Positions 7,730 to 16,055 are shown, numbered from the stretch's first letter. The stretch: DNA of 44,218 nucleotides from Clostridia bacterium (GCA_022796855.1 JAAWJM010000017.1:1-44218); one strand, 5' to 3'. Translations and numbers: made by a program. The notes: generated from the sequence alone by a model not told the origin.

Positions 7730-8926
7730 ATGAAAAGAAAAATAATAACAATTATGATGATAGTAGTGATGTGTGTAAGTCTAAATGTAAGTATTTTTGC
7801 TGCCTCAATGACGGATTTACAAAACCAAAAAAATGAAGCAGCAAATGAGATGAAAGATGCTAAAGATCAATTAAAAGATGTAAAAGAAGAAAAGTCTGAT
7901 GCATTATCTGCGATTGAAGAATTGGATGCACAAATATCAGAAAGCCAAGAGGAATTAGATAGGCTAAATGAAGAAGTAAAACAATTGGAGTCTTCGATTA
8001 AGCAAGCGGAAACAGAATTGGAAGAAGCAAAACTAAGACAAGAAACACAACAAAAAGCGTTAGATGACCGAATTGTAGCACAATATACTTCGGGAACAAT
8101 TTCTTATTGGGATATTTTATTAAACCCAGAAAGCCCACTAAAATTTCTTTCAAATTTGTTTATGCTTGAAAAAATAGTGGATTATGATAACCAATTAATC
8201 GAGTCCATTGAAAAGGAAAAGCAAACCATTGAGGAAAAGAAAACACAGCTAGATGAACAAAAATCAAAAGTAAAGACAGCAAAAGCAAATGCAGAAAAAG
8301 AAAATGTAAAATTAAGAAATGCAAAAACAACGAAAAATAGTAAAGTAGCACAATTATCAGCAGAAGAAAAGGCACTACAAGATAAAATAGATGAATACCA
8401 AAAAGAAATGGATCAAGCAGAAGCAGAAATGAAAAGACTTGCAGCATTAGCCGCAGCCAATAAAAAACCAGGAGCAGTATTTAATGGGCAATTAAGATTC
8501 CCATGTCCAGCATATTCTAGAATTTCTTCTTACTTTGGTGTTCGTTCTTCACCAGGTGGAGGAGTTGGTTCAAGAAATCATAAAGGATTAGATTTAGCAG
8601 GTTCTCATGGAATCCCTATTATTGCAGCTGACAGTGGAACCGTTATTAAAGTATCTAATACTTGTTCACACGATTACCCAAAGAAAGTTTCCACCAAATG
8701 TAGTTGTGGTGGAGGATATGGAAATTATTTGATGATTGACCATGGAAATGGATTAGTAACCTTATATGCACACTGTGCCTCTATTAATGTTTCAAATGGA
8801 CAAAAAGTATCAGCAGGACAACAGATTGCTTCAGTTGGCTCTACCGGATATTCTACAGGAAACCATTTACACTTTGGTGTATTATTAAATGGTACGTATG
8901 TCAATCCATTACCATATATTACATAG
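7730..8926 (+). CDS. EnvC/PcsB-like murein hydrolase with coiled coil and M23 peptidase domain
   Basis: The likely extracellular effector of FtsEX. Order: signal peptide (residues 1-25, ending SIFAA), a long coiled coil to about residue 245 rich in Glu, Lys and Ala with a central hinge (DILLNPESPLKFLSNLF), then an M23/LytM domain. All zinc-ligand motifs are present: NHKGLDLAG (H-x3-D) and NHLHF (H-x-H), with YAHC between. The domain is therefore probably catalytically active, unlike E. coli EnvC, which only activates amidases (known). It is translated from AAGGAGG and is the third gene of ftsE-ftsX-hydrolase; a perfect stem-loop follows. Confidence 0.9.
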   Translation: MKRKIITIMMIVVMCVSLNVSIFAASMTDLQNQKNEAANEMKDAKDQLKDVKEEKSDALSAIEELDAQISESQEELDRLNEEVKQLESSIKQAETELEEAKLRQETQQKALDDRIVAQYTSGTISYWDILLNPESPLKFLSNLFMLEKIVDYDNQLIESIEKEKQTIEEKKTQLDEQKSKVKTAKANAEKENVKLRNAKTTKNSKVAQLSAEEKALQDKIDEYQKEMDQAEAEMKRLAALAAANKKPGAVFNGQLRFPCPAYSRISSYFGVRSSPGGGVGSRNHKGLDLAGSHGIPIIAADSGTVIKVSNTCSHDYPKKVSTKCSCGGGYGNYLMIDHGNGLVTLYAHCASINVSNGQKVSAGQQIASVGSTGYSTGNHLHFGVLLNGTYVNPLPYIT

Positions 8927-8939
8927 TTCTATAAAAAAA

Positions 8940-8985
8940 GAAATTAGAACGGAAAATGAAAAATAACGTTCTAATTTCTTCTCAT
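8940..8985 (+). terminator. Stem-loop terminator after the EnvC-like gene
   Basis: GAAATTAGAACG (8940-8951) is perfectly complementary to CGTTCTAATTTC (8967-8978), followed by TTCTCATTT. The T tail is weak. Confidence 0.7.
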
Positions 8986-9059
8986 TTATTTATAAAATGT
9001 AAGAGGAAACAAAAGACTTATGAAAAAGTCTAATTATATTGTGTGAAATTTTCATGAAA

Positions 9060-9089
9060 TTATACTATAAATTTTAAAATATAGTATAA
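9060..9089. promoter_or_regulatory. Perfect AT-rich palindrome upstream of ctpA, possible operator
   Basis: TTATACTATA and TATAGTATAA form perfect 10-base arms around a 10-base spacer. A weak promoter (TTGTGT at 9039, TATACT at 9061) would place the -10 box in the left arm. The 313-base gap 8927-9239 otherwise holds only the stem-loop above and the leader motif below. Confidence 0.4.
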
Positions 9090-9180
9090 TAAATAATAGA
9101 AGTTAGAAAAAAGCTTGAAAATAGCTATGTAAAGCTAATTTATAAGCAAATCTTTATGAAAAACGTAAATGTTGATACTA

Positions 9181-9217
9181 GGTTTATAGGTAAATCCTTT
9201 ATAAAAACCTAAATATA
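9181..9217 (+). repeat. Leader motif shared by ctpA and upp (copy 1)
   Basis: GGTTTATAGG, then AAATCC, then AAAACCTAAATATA. It folds as GGTTT/AAACC around a small AGG/CCT hairpin. Nearly the same sequence lies before upp at 17701-17735. Confidence 0.5.
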
Positions 9218-9239
9218 GAATACGAGGTATGTAAGAAAA

Positions 9240-10448
9240 ATGAATTCAGAAAAAACACAAAAAATTTATAAAGCTATTATGCTAAGTGTCATTGTTGCGG
9301 TGATTACTTTTATTGCAACGACTCTTTTTATGTCGCAATACATGGGAAGTAATATTCGTTATGTTACAACATCTGGTAAAAATGGTGATATTTCATCCAC
9401 TCTTGCTAGTTTTCGAAAAATTATCGATAAAAAATTTTTAGGTGAAATTGATGAGAACAAGGTGTTACAAGAAACCATAAGAGGCTATGTAAAAGGCTTA
9501 GATGACCCATATACCGAATATATGACAAAAGAAGAAATGGAAGAGTTTACCTCAGATGTTATGGGAAATTTTACAGGCATTGGGATTTATTTAACAAAAG
9601 ATACGACAAAAAATGCTGTAATTGTGATTTCTCCGATAAAAGATTCACCAGCACATAAAGCAGGGATATTACCAAATGATATTATTTCCAAAGTAGATGG
9701 TGTATCTTATACAGGAGAACAATTAAATGAAGCCTCAAACAAAATCAAAGGGGAAGAAGGAACAAAAGTAACTCTTGAAATTATAAGAGGAACAGAAGTT
9801 TTAACCTTAGAAGTAGAAAGACAACACATTAAAGTAAACCATGTAGAAGGTAAAGTGCTAGAAAATAGTATTGGATATATTAAATTTAATTCTTTTGATG
9901 AAGGATGTAGTAAAGAATTTAAGCAAAGGTTTGAAGAACTAAAAAATCAAAATATAACATCTCTTATTATCGATATTCGAAGTAATGGTGGTGGCTTAGT
10001 AGATGAAGCAATTGATATTGCTGATTATATTGTTGATAAAGGTGCTGATTTACTAATTACAGTTGATAAAAATGAAAAAGAAGAAATTACCAAAGCAAAG
10101 GAAAATCCAATTATTAATATGCCAATTGTATTACTAATTAATGAAAGTTCAGCAAGTGCTTCCGAAATATTAGCAGGAGCGTTAAAAGATAATGGAAAGG
10201 TAACAATCGTAGGAGAAAAGAGCTATGGAAAAGGTGTTATACAAGAATTATTAACATTAAATGATGGAAGTGGATTAAAAATAACCACAAATGAATACTT
10301 TACACCACATAGAAATAAAATCAATAAAGTAGGAATTAGCCCAGATGTGGAAGTTAAATTAAGTGAGGAAGCAAAAACAAAATTAGTACTAGAAGAAAAA
10401 GAGGATACTCAATTACAAAAAGCAATCGAGATATTAAAAGGACAATAA
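9240..10448 (+). CDS. C-terminal processing peptidase, S41 family
   Basis: A membrane-anchored serine protease of the CtpA/Prc family that trims exported or cell-wall proteins. An N-terminal membrane helix (residues 12-33) is followed by DDPYTEYMTKEEM, a PDZ domain (GNFTGIGIYLT to about residue 195) and the S41 core with ESSASASEILAGAL (catalytic Ser) and KSYGKGVIQ (catalytic Lys). 402 residues. It lies downstream of ftsEX-EnvC as in many Firmicutes but is separated from them by a stem-loop and a 313-base leader, so it is probably transcribed separately. The ribosome site (GAGG) is rather far from the ATG. A clear terminator follows. Confidence 0.9.
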   Translation: MNSEKTQKIYKAIMLSVIVAVITFIATTLFMSQYMGSNIRYVTTSGKNGDISSTLASFRKIIDKKFLGEIDENKVLQETIRGYVKGLDDPYTEYMTKEEMEEFTSDVMGNFTGIGIYLTKDTTKNAVIVISPIKDSPAHKAGILPNDIISKVDGVSYTGEQLNEASNKIKGEEGTKVTLEIIRGTEVLTLEVERQHIKVNHVEGKVLENSIGYIKFNSFDEGCSKEFKQRFEELKNQNITSLIIDIRSNGGGLVDEAIDIADYIVDKGADLLITVDKNEKEEITKAKENPIINMPIVLLINESSASASEILAGALKDNGKVTIVGEKSYGKGVIQELLTLNDGSGLKITTNEYFTPHRNKINKVGISPDVEVKLSEEAKTKLVLEEKEDTQLQKAIEILKGQ

Positions 10449-10453
10449 GGTGT

Positions 10454-10483
10454 GAGGGCAGAATTTTATATCTGCCCTTTTTG
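10454..10483 (+). terminator. Terminator after ctpA
   Basis: GGGCAGA pairs with TCTGCCC across an 8-base loop, followed by TTTTT. Confidence 0.9.
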
Positions 10484-10578
10484 AAAAAGATAAAACAGAT
10501 TAGATTTGGCTTAGATACCATAAATTTTAGGTGTAACAGATAGTAGTAAAAAAAATACAAAAAATTTGAAAAATACTC

Positions 10579-10607
10579 TTGACAACTCTGTCAAAATTTA
10601 GTATACT
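10579..10607 (+). promoter_or_regulatory. Promoter of the tRNA-Val-Asp-Phe operon
   Basis: TTGACA at 10579-10584, a 17-base spacer and TATACT at 10602-10607, 22 bases before the first tRNA. Confidence 0.9.
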
Positions 10608-10629
10608 AAGCAATGTCGAAAAGATAATT

Positions 10630-10705
10630 GGTCGCTTAGCTCAGCTGGGAGAGCATCTGCCTTACAAGCAGGGGGTCATAGGTTCGAGCCCTATAGCGAC
10701 CACCA
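10630..10705 (+). tRNA. tRNA-Val (anticodon TAC)
   Basis: Acceptor GGTCGCT pairs with AGCGACC; anticodon stem TCTGC/GCAGG encloses CTTACAA with TAC; T-loop GGTTCGAGCC; CCA encoded at 10703-10705. Confidence 0.96.
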
Positions 10706-10713
10706 TTTTTTAC

Positions 10714-10790
10714 GGCCTGGTAGTTCAGTTGGTTAGAACGCTAGCCTGTCACGCTAGAGGTCGACGGTTCGAGCCCGTTCCAGGTCGCCA
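10714..10790 (+). tRNA. tRNA-Asp (anticodon GTC)
   Basis: Acceptor GGCCTGG pairs with CCAGGTC (one G-T pair); anticodon stem CTAGC/GCTAG encloses CTGTCAC; CCA encoded. It lies 8 bases after tRNA-Val. Confidence 0.96.
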
Positions 10791-10796
10791 TTTTTT

Positions 10797-10872
10797 GCCT
10801 CGATAGCTCAGTTGGTAGAGCAAGGGACTGAAAATCCCTGTGTCACTGGTTCGATTCCCGTTCGAGGCACCA
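10797..10872 (+). tRNA. tRNA-Phe (anticodon GAA)
   Basis: Acceptor GCCTCGA pairs with TCGAGGC; anticodon stem AGGGA/TCCCT encloses CTGAAAA; CCA encoded. Last gene of the tRNA operon. Confidence 0.96.
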
Positions 10873-10875
10873 AGA

Positions 10876-10904
10876 AAATCAACGATAAAGGTTGATTTTT
10901 TTTA
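10876..10904 (+). terminator. Terminator of the tRNA operon
   Basis: AAATCAAC pairs with GTTGATTT and is followed by a T run. Confidence 0.9.
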
Positions 10905-10951
10905 TTTTTTAGATGAGTACGACAAAGTTAATTGAGTAGAGGAGAAAGAAA

Positions 10952-11979
10952 ATGACAATAGAAGTCTTGGAAAAAGAATTAAAAGAGGGGAAATTAAGTG
11001 AAATCTATCTTTTTTATGGGGAAGAAACCTATTTAATGGAAACGTGCACAAAAAAGATAAAAAAACTATTTGGGGACATGATAAAAGGGATTAACTATGT
11101 TGAAATCGATGACACCAATTTAGAACAATTAATATCTGATTTACAAACCCCTAGTTTTGGGTATCCTAAAAAATTCGTATTGGTAAAAAATACAGGGCTT
11201 TTTAAAAGAGAAGTAAAGAAAAAAGGAGCAGGATTTCAAGAATTAAGAGATAAAATTTGTGATTACTTAAAAGAAAATGGGGAAGAGATGAAACGAGATA
11301 ATCTGCTTATTTTTGTAGAAGAATCAGTAGACAAAGGAAAAATGCTTTCTTGTATAGAAGAAATTGGGGCTAGTATTTGTAATTTTGAATATCAAAAATT
11401 GCCTAATATTGTAGCAAGATTAAAAGCCATTTGCAAAGCATATGGTGTAAAGATAGAAGATAGTACCTTAAAATATTTGATTGAATGTGTACGGGGGAAA
11501 CTTACAAGACTTAATGAACGAAATTCGAAAACAAATTGAGTATGTAGGTTCAAATGGAACCATTACAAAAGAAAGTATTGATTTATTGACGATTAAGAAA
11601 ATGGAAAGTGTTATTTTTGACTTAACCGATAGTTTAGGAAAAAAGAACACAAAAGAAGCGATGGGAGTGTTAGAAAACCTGCTATATGCCAAGGAACCAA
11701 TCCAAAAAATCCTAATTACTTTGTACAATCATTTTAAAAAACTATATTTTACCAAACTTGCGATACGACAAAACCGAAACATTCGGAGAAATTCTAGCTT
11801 TAAAACCAAACCAAGCTTTTTTGGTAGGAAAATATAAAACACAAGCGAGTTATTTTGAAGAAGTCGAATTAAAACAAATGATAAGTGAATTCATCGATTT
11901 AGATGCAAACTATAAATCTGGAAAAATCGATTTAAACATTGGATTAGAAACCATTCTAACAGGACGTTGTTCAAAATAA
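10952..11979 (+). CDS. holA: DNA polymerase III delta subunit, two CGG recoding sites
   Basis: Delta opens the beta clamp in the clamp loader and is expected to be essential. The first frame holds the N-terminal domain (IYLFYGEETYLMET, NYVEIDD, PSFGYPKKFVLVKN). Skipping C11492 gives GGNLQDLMNEIRKQIEYVG, the conserved NLQ-x-L-x-NEI block, and skipping C11784 gives GEILALKPNQAFLVGKY followed by the C-terminal collar region. The corrected length is 341 residues, normal for the family. Without shifts it ends at 11539. Two separate shifts in one essential gene, each exactly at a CGG codon, are hard to explain as random decay. It is followed by gpr. Confidence 0.9.
11492..11495 (+). other. CGGG +1 recoding site (holA, Gly181)
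   Basis: In-phase CGG after IECV. Skipping C11492 gives GGG GGA AAC and restores GGNLQDLMNEI. The only site followed by G. Confidence 0.88.
11784..11787 (+). other. CGGA +1 recoding site (holA, Gly278)
   Basis: In-phase CGG in the frame set by the first shift. Skipping C11784 restores GEILALKPNQAFLVGKY and runs to the natural stop at 11979. Confidence 0.88.
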
Positions 11980-11987
11980 AATGTATA

Positions 11988-12034
11988 AAATCTCTTCTTT
12001 TTCAAACAATAAAAAGAAAAAGGAGAGATTTTTT
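11988..12034 (+). terminator. holA terminator overlapping the gpr ribosome site
   Basis: AAATCTCT (11988-11995) pairs with AGAGATTT (12024-12031), followed by a T run ending directly before the gpr ATG. The 3' arm abuts and partly includes the gpr site AGGAG (12021-12025). Confidence 0.7.
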
Positions 12035-13000
12035 ATGATGAACCAGATTAATTTTAGAACTGATTTAGCGTTAGAAAGACGTGATTTGTATCGAAAGGCA
12101 AATCAACTGGATAAGGAAATTGAGGGGATTGAAACAGAAGAAGAGGAAAATGGACCACGAATTCGAACCGCTCGTGTGAAGGTGTTAAATGAAAATGGAG
12201 CGGGAGCAATTGGAAAACCAGTAGGAAATTACATTACCATTGATATTCAAAAACTAAAAGTAGCAACTGAAGAGGATATACAAGAATCGGCAGAAGTGCT
12301 TGCAAAAGAATTACGAGCATTACTAACCAAACATGCGACACCAAAAGATGAAATTTTAATTGTTGGATTAGGAAACCAATATGTAACACCAGATTCGTTA
12401 GGTCCAAAAGTAATTAATGATATTGATGTAACAAGACATATTTTAACCTATATGCCACAAGTATTAGGAGAAGATACAAGACCAGTAAGTGCGATTTCTC
12501 CGGGGGTACTTGGAACCACCGGAATTGAAACCTTAGAAATTCTAAAAGGAATTGTAGATAATGTACACCCTAAATTATTAGTTGTGATTGACGCTTTAGC
12601 CTCAAGAAGTATAGAAAGAATAAGTAGTACCATACAGCTTGCCGATACTGGAATTACTCCTGGAGCAGGAGTTGGAAATAAGAGAAAAGACTTAAGCCAA
12701 GCCACATTAGGAATTCCTGTTATTGCACTAGGAATTCCAACCGTAGTAGACGCTGCCACCATTGCAGCAGACAGCCTAGACTTACTCATTCAAAAACTAC
12801 AACAAGACGCCAATTCCAATGATTTCTTAAACAATCTACAAGAAGAAGACAAATACGAAATGATAAAAGAAGTACTAGTTCCAGAAGACTACAACTTCAT
12901 CGTAACCCCAAAAGAAATCGACGACCTAATCGAAAACATGAGCTCCATTGTAGCAAGAGGAATCAACATTGCCACACAACCAGAAAATATAAATGAATAA
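12035..13000 (+). CDS. gpr: Germination protease (GPR), spore endopeptidase
   Basis: Degrades small acid-soluble spore proteins when spores germinate. It is made as a zymogen; the N-terminal NFRTDLALERRD resembles the SASP-like self-cleavage site (known of the family). Later blocks are EILIVGLGNQYVTPDSLGPK, RPVSAISPGVLGTTGIET, VVIDALASRS, TGITPGAGVGNKRKDLS and GIPVIALGIPTVVDAATI. 321 residues, slightly shorter than the B. subtilis enzyme. ATG 12035 has AGGAG nearby; an upstream in-frame ATG at 11981 would run through the terminator hairpin. In B. subtilis gpr is under forespore sigma factors (known); no such promoter was confirmed here. Confidence 0.93.
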   Translation: MMNQINFRTDLALERRDLYRKANQLDKEIEGIETEEEENGPRIRTARVKVLNENGAGAIGKPVGNYITIDIQKLKVATEEDIQESAEVLAKELRALLTKHATPKDEILIVGLGNQYVTPDSLGPKVINDIDVTRHILTYMPQVLGEDTRPVSAISPGVLGTTGIETLEILKGIVDNVHPKLLVVIDALASRSIERISSTIQLADTGITPGAGVGNKRKDLSQATLGIPVIALGIPTVVDAATIAADSLDLLIQKLQQDANSNDFLNNLQEEDKYEMIKEVLVPEDYNFIVTPKEIDDLIENMSSIVARGINIATQPENINE

Positions 13001-13002
13001 AA

Positions 13003-13079
13003 TGTAGGGGTCGGCCTTGTGTCGACCCAGAAACAAGAGCAAGACATAAAAAAGTCGACACAAGGTCGACTGCTACACA
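13003..13079 (+). repeat. Family A palindromic repeat (copy 2)
   Basis: TGTAGGGGTCGGCCTTGTG, then GTCGAC hairpin halves, ending ACAAGGTCGACTGCTACACA. It sits between the convergent genes gpr and traX, and its last bases form the traX stop codon region. Confidence 0.8.
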
Positions 13080-13748
13080 ATAAATAAGGTATGAAATACG
13101 TATAATAGCATCAAATGCACAGGATAAAAGGTGTATAAAGTATATTTCATATTTGGTCCTTTTTGGCCATTGTAAAAATGGATGAGAATAAGAGGTAAAA
13201 TGGTGCAAGCACACAATAGTCCATATTCAAAATATAGTCCTGTGGTAAGAGCAAGAGGAATGTATTTTACAAGGCATAAACCAATATAAGATAGGTTCAT
13301 AAGCCATTTTTTCTCTTTAAATATGTGGAAAATGAAAATCATTAATACACCAAAATATCCATAATCGGTTTTGAAAAAGTCAGCAGTTAAGGCAAGGGAT
13401 GCAACTAAAAGAATGCCAATTCCTTTGTTTTTACATTGCTCATAACCAATAATGGCAAGTAGTCCTAAAAATAGAGTAAAGAAAATATTTAAACCGAGAG
13501 TTTGCTCGGAACATCGAATTAAACCACATAAAAGGTACTTGCGAAATAATGCCAAACATTAGTAAACGAATACAATAATTCGTTTTGCTTTTGGTATGGG
13601 CATAACCTTCGCTAATACCAAAAGCAAAAATAGGAAAGGCAATTCGCCCCACATAATTAAAATTAGAAAAACGACTATATAGGGCATAACCTAAATGGTC
13701 AAAAAACATAGTGACCATAGCAATTATTTTTAATACAAAATTAGACAT
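13073..13748 (-). CDS. TraX family membrane protein, CGG recoding site
   Basis: Polytopic membrane protein resembling TraX (PF05857), a family that includes the F-pilin acetylase; in Firmicutes it probably modifies a surface protein or polymer (inference). The N-terminus MSNFVLKIIAMVTMFFDHLGY, then GRIAFPIFAFGISEGY, is typical. Skipping the C of the CGG whose first base is 13496 joins FRANS to GLNIFFTLFLGLLAIIGYEQ, matching the LN-x-FFT-L-x-L-G block. The corrected length is 224 residues; unshifted reading stops at 13440. The start is ATG at 13748 with a GGAGG site. This minus-strand case shows that the shift follows the codon and not the plus-strand sequence. Confidence 0.85.
13493..13496 (-). 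other. CGGT +1 recoding site on the minus strand (traX, Gly85)
   Basis: In-phase CGG reading leftward from 13496. Skipping its C gives GGT TTA AAT (G-L-N) and restores GLNIFFTLFLGLL. Confidence 0.87.
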
Positions 13749-13805
13749 AGAACATCCTCCCTATTTATAAAAATATGGTAACTATTTAGAGTCGAATAAT
13801 CAGCG

Positions 13806-13862
13806 TTAAGAACCCCCAGTCACGCTCTCGCGTGCCAGCCCCCTTGTTAAAGGGGCTTTCTT
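13806..13862 (-). repeat. Family B repeat (copy 1, inverted)
   Basis: TAAGAACCCCCAGTCACG, a CGCTCTCGCG hairpin, then GCCCCCTTGTTAAAGGGGC and TTTC. It is the reverse of copies at 17625 and 28163. Confidence 0.85.
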
Positions 13863-13952
13863 GCAATGCTTCGTAAGCTCAAGTAAATTTGAGTTATTAG
13901 TAATTTATCATTTTGTACTTGGATATTGCATACAAACTCCAAAGACCTTACA

Positions 13953-14003
13953 GGAAAGCCCCTTTACCTGAGGGGGCTGTCGCGGAGCGACTGGAGGTTC
14001 TTA
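13953..14003 (+). repeat. Family B repeat (copy 2)
   Basis: GAAAGCCCCTTTACC, TGAGGGGGCTGTCGC, GGAGCGACTGGAGGTTCTTA. Two hairpins: GCCCCT/AGGGGGC and GTCGC/GCGAC. Confidence 0.85.
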
Positions 14004-14966
14004 ATTCAATTTTTCATTGGTTTCTTTTTCTTCATTATAACGTTCCACAAAATAGATAGGGCGACGTTTGGATTCGTTAAAGGTTCGTCCTAAATATTCA
14101 CCAATTACCCCTAAAAAGATTAACTGAATTCCACCAAGGAATAGAATAACTACCATGGTAGACGAATATCCGGGAACGTCAATTCCATAAATAATGGTTT
14201 TTATAATAATGGCTAGCATGTAAATAAAACCAGCAAGAGAAACCAAAATTCCCATAACAGCGGCAAATCGTAGAGGAGTGGTGGTAAAAGAAGTTAAGCC
14301 ATCAATGGAAAGATTGATTAATTTTCCATAATTCCATTTTGTTTTTCCAGCAGCACGTGGGTCACGGTCAAATAATATTTCCTTTTTATTATAACCAATC
14401 CAACTAAATAGCCCTTTGGTATAACGTTGCGATTCACGAATGGATTTTAGAGCTTCTACACAACGCCTATCAAGCAACCTAAAATCACCAGTATCTTTTT
14501 GAATTTCGATATTGGTAACACTTTGTAACATTTTATAATACATTTTTGAGGTGAATTTTTTTAAAAAACTTTCTCCTTTTCGAGATTTCCTTTTTGCATA
14601 CACATCATCATAACCTTCTTCCCAAAACTTTAGCATATCGGGAATTAATTCTGGTGGATCTTGTAAATCTGCATCAATAATAATCACACAATCGCCTTTG
14701 GCATAATCAAGACCAGCAATCATCGCCGTTTCTTTTCCAAAATTCCTAGAAAGATTTAAGTAACAAATACGATTATCAATATTTCGTAATTCCTTCATAA
14801 CAGCTAAGGTATTATCCTTGCTTCCATCATTTACAAGCAATACTTCAAAACGATAAGAAGAAAGGTTGTCCATAATATTTTTTAGTCTTTCATATAGCAT
14901 ATGTAATACTTCTTGTTCATTGTAAGCAGGAACAAGAATGGTAACTAATTTTATATTTTTTTCCAT
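14001..14966 (-). CDS. GT2 glycosyltransferase, polyprenyl-phosphate type (GtrB/DPM1-like)
   Basis: Transfers a sugar from a nucleotide donor to undecaprenyl phosphate at the inner face of the membrane, feeding envelope glycosylation. The GT-A domain shows VTILVPAYNEQEVL, VLLVNDGSKDNT, LNLSRNFGKETAMIAGLDYA, the acid motif IDADLQDPPELI, and GDFRLLDRRCVEAL. Two C-terminal membrane helices follow near residues 225-255 and 265-290, with GVIGEYLGRTF after the second. 321 residues. ATG 14966 is preferred over 14984 because GGAGG lies 7 bases before it. The stop codon is formed by the end of the family B repeat. Confidence 0.9.
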   Translation of the reverse strand: MEKNIKLVTILVPAYNEQEVLHMLYERLKNIMDNLSSYRFEVLLVNDGSKDNTLAVMKELRNIDNRICYLNLSRNFGKETAMIAGLDYAKGDCVIIIDADLQDPPELIPDMLKFWEEGYDDVYAKRKSRKGESFLKKFTSKMYYKMLQSVTNIEIQKDTGDFRLLDRRCVEALKSIRESQRYTKGLFSWIGYNKKEILFDRDPRAAGKTKWNYGKLINLSIDGLTSFTTTPLRFAAVMGILVSLAGFIYMLAIIIKTIIYGIDVPGYSSTMVVILFLGGIQLIFLGVIGEYLGRTFNESKRRPIYFVERYNEEKETNEKLN

Positions 14967-15026
14967 AAATAGACCTCCATACAAGCTATTATAACGTATA
15001 ATTTGTATGGAGTAAAGAGATTTTAC

Positions 15027-15881
15027 CTATTCTTTAGAAACTTGTTTGCCTGTTAAGCGATATATGTGGCAAATATCGCAATCCGTGCAAATGGAAACAC
15101 GAGAATCAAAAATTAATTTTAAAGTAGTAATAAATTCATCTTCATATTCATGAATTAAGTGAATATACAGTTTTTCTGGTAAGAGCGTTAATAAAGTATT
15201 TAAACAGTAATCATTCGAGGAAAATGAAATATCGGATAAGTAGGTTGCATTTGAAAGACTATTATCAATAGGAATTAAATCCTTATTACCATCAAGTAAA
15301 ATAGAATCTTTATTATGATACACAAGGTGAATTACATCAGTGGAGCTTTCTTTTGAACCTACATACAAATGTAAAATGTCGATAAATTCATGATATTCAC
15401 GTTCGATTAAAAAATTACTAACCGATAAATCAGTATGATAATCTAAGATATCACGATATTCTTGTAATCGGAAATTTACAAATCCTGAAAGTACAAGGGA
15501 ATGATGTTCTAATAAGTACATATCAAAAGAAGAAAAAACAGATTTATATTTTTCCTCATAAAGTTCAGGCTCGTTAAAAGCTTCAAAACAAGTATCTAAA
15601 ATGGTTTGTTTTTCAATATCATTAAAATAAAAATAATGATAACGAATTAAGTTTTTTACGATTTTTCTTTCATAAAAAAAGAGAATACATTTTGTTAATA
15701 TATCACATACATAAGTATGGAAGGTAGTAATATCATCACCAGTATAATGAATAATTACATTATTATAAATTTTAAAAGAAAGATTGGATAAATAGATATG
15801 TTCTAAGTTAATATCTGAAAATTCTTTTAGTAGATAGTCGATTATATATTTATTATTGCTTTTCACACAGACGGATTTCAT
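15027..15881 (-). CDS. ytxC: YtxC-like sporulation protein
   Basis: 284 residues resembling the YtxC family (PF08812) of spore-forming Firmicutes: an N-terminal half with scattered hydrophobic and charged residues, the central LSGFVNFRLQEYRDILDYH block, EREYHEFIDILHLYVGSKES, and DVIHLVYHNKDSILLDGNK. The function is not defined; in spore formers it is associated with sporulation. A pair of cysteines near the C-terminus (CTDCDICHIY) could bind a metal (inference). No membrane segment. The gene is preceded by a GGAG site and is divergent from uraA. Confidence 0.7.
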   Translation of the reverse strand: MKSVCVKSNNKYIIDYLLKEFSDINLEHIYLSNLSFKIYNNVIIHYTGDDITTFHTYVCDILTKCILFFYERKIVKNLIRYHYFYFNDIEKQTILDTCFEAFNEPELYEEKYKSVFSSFDMYLLEHHSLVLSGFVNFRLQEYRDILDYHTDLSVSNFLIEREYHEFIDILHLYVGSKESSTDVIHLVYHNKDSILLDGNKDLIPIDNSLSNATYLSDISFSSNDYCLNTLLTLLPEKLYIHLIHEYEDEFITTLKLIFDSRVSICTDCDICHIYRLTGKQVSKE

Positions 15882-16020
15882 GCCCTAAAAATCTCCTTTC
15901 ATTTTCATGCACATTAGTAGTATCTACCAAAATGGTTTTGCTATACATTATTTTATGCAATTTGCAAGGAGTTGGAAACTTGTATAAAAGGAAACAGGAA
16001 AAAGAAAATCGAAAAAGTGC

Positions 16021-16049
16021 TTGCATTTTTATAAAAAGTATAGTAATAT
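16021..16049 (+). promoter_or_regulatory. Possible promoter of uraA
   Basis: TTGCAT, a 17-base spacer and TAATAT. This would give a leader of about 185 bases before uraA. Confidence 0.35.
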
Positions 16050-16055
16050 TTTTTA

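Larger units (their letters stand above)
13806..14003. mobile_element. Composite element bounded by two inverted family B repeats (MITE-like)
   Basis: Two family B units in opposite orientation form the ends of a segment of about 198 bases that starts TAAGAACCCCCAGTC and ends GACTGGAGGTTCTTA. The 90-base core holds no gene, only a small GCTCAA/TTTGAG hairpin. The layout resembles a non-autonomous element, but no transposase or target duplication was recognised. Its right end supplies the stop codon of the glycosyltransferase. Confidence 0.5.

Noticed and set aside
10630..10872. A tRNA in the window that could explain CGG decoding
   Set aside because: The four tRNAs are Ser, Val, Asp and Phe with ordinary 7-base anticodon loops; none relates to Arg or Gly.
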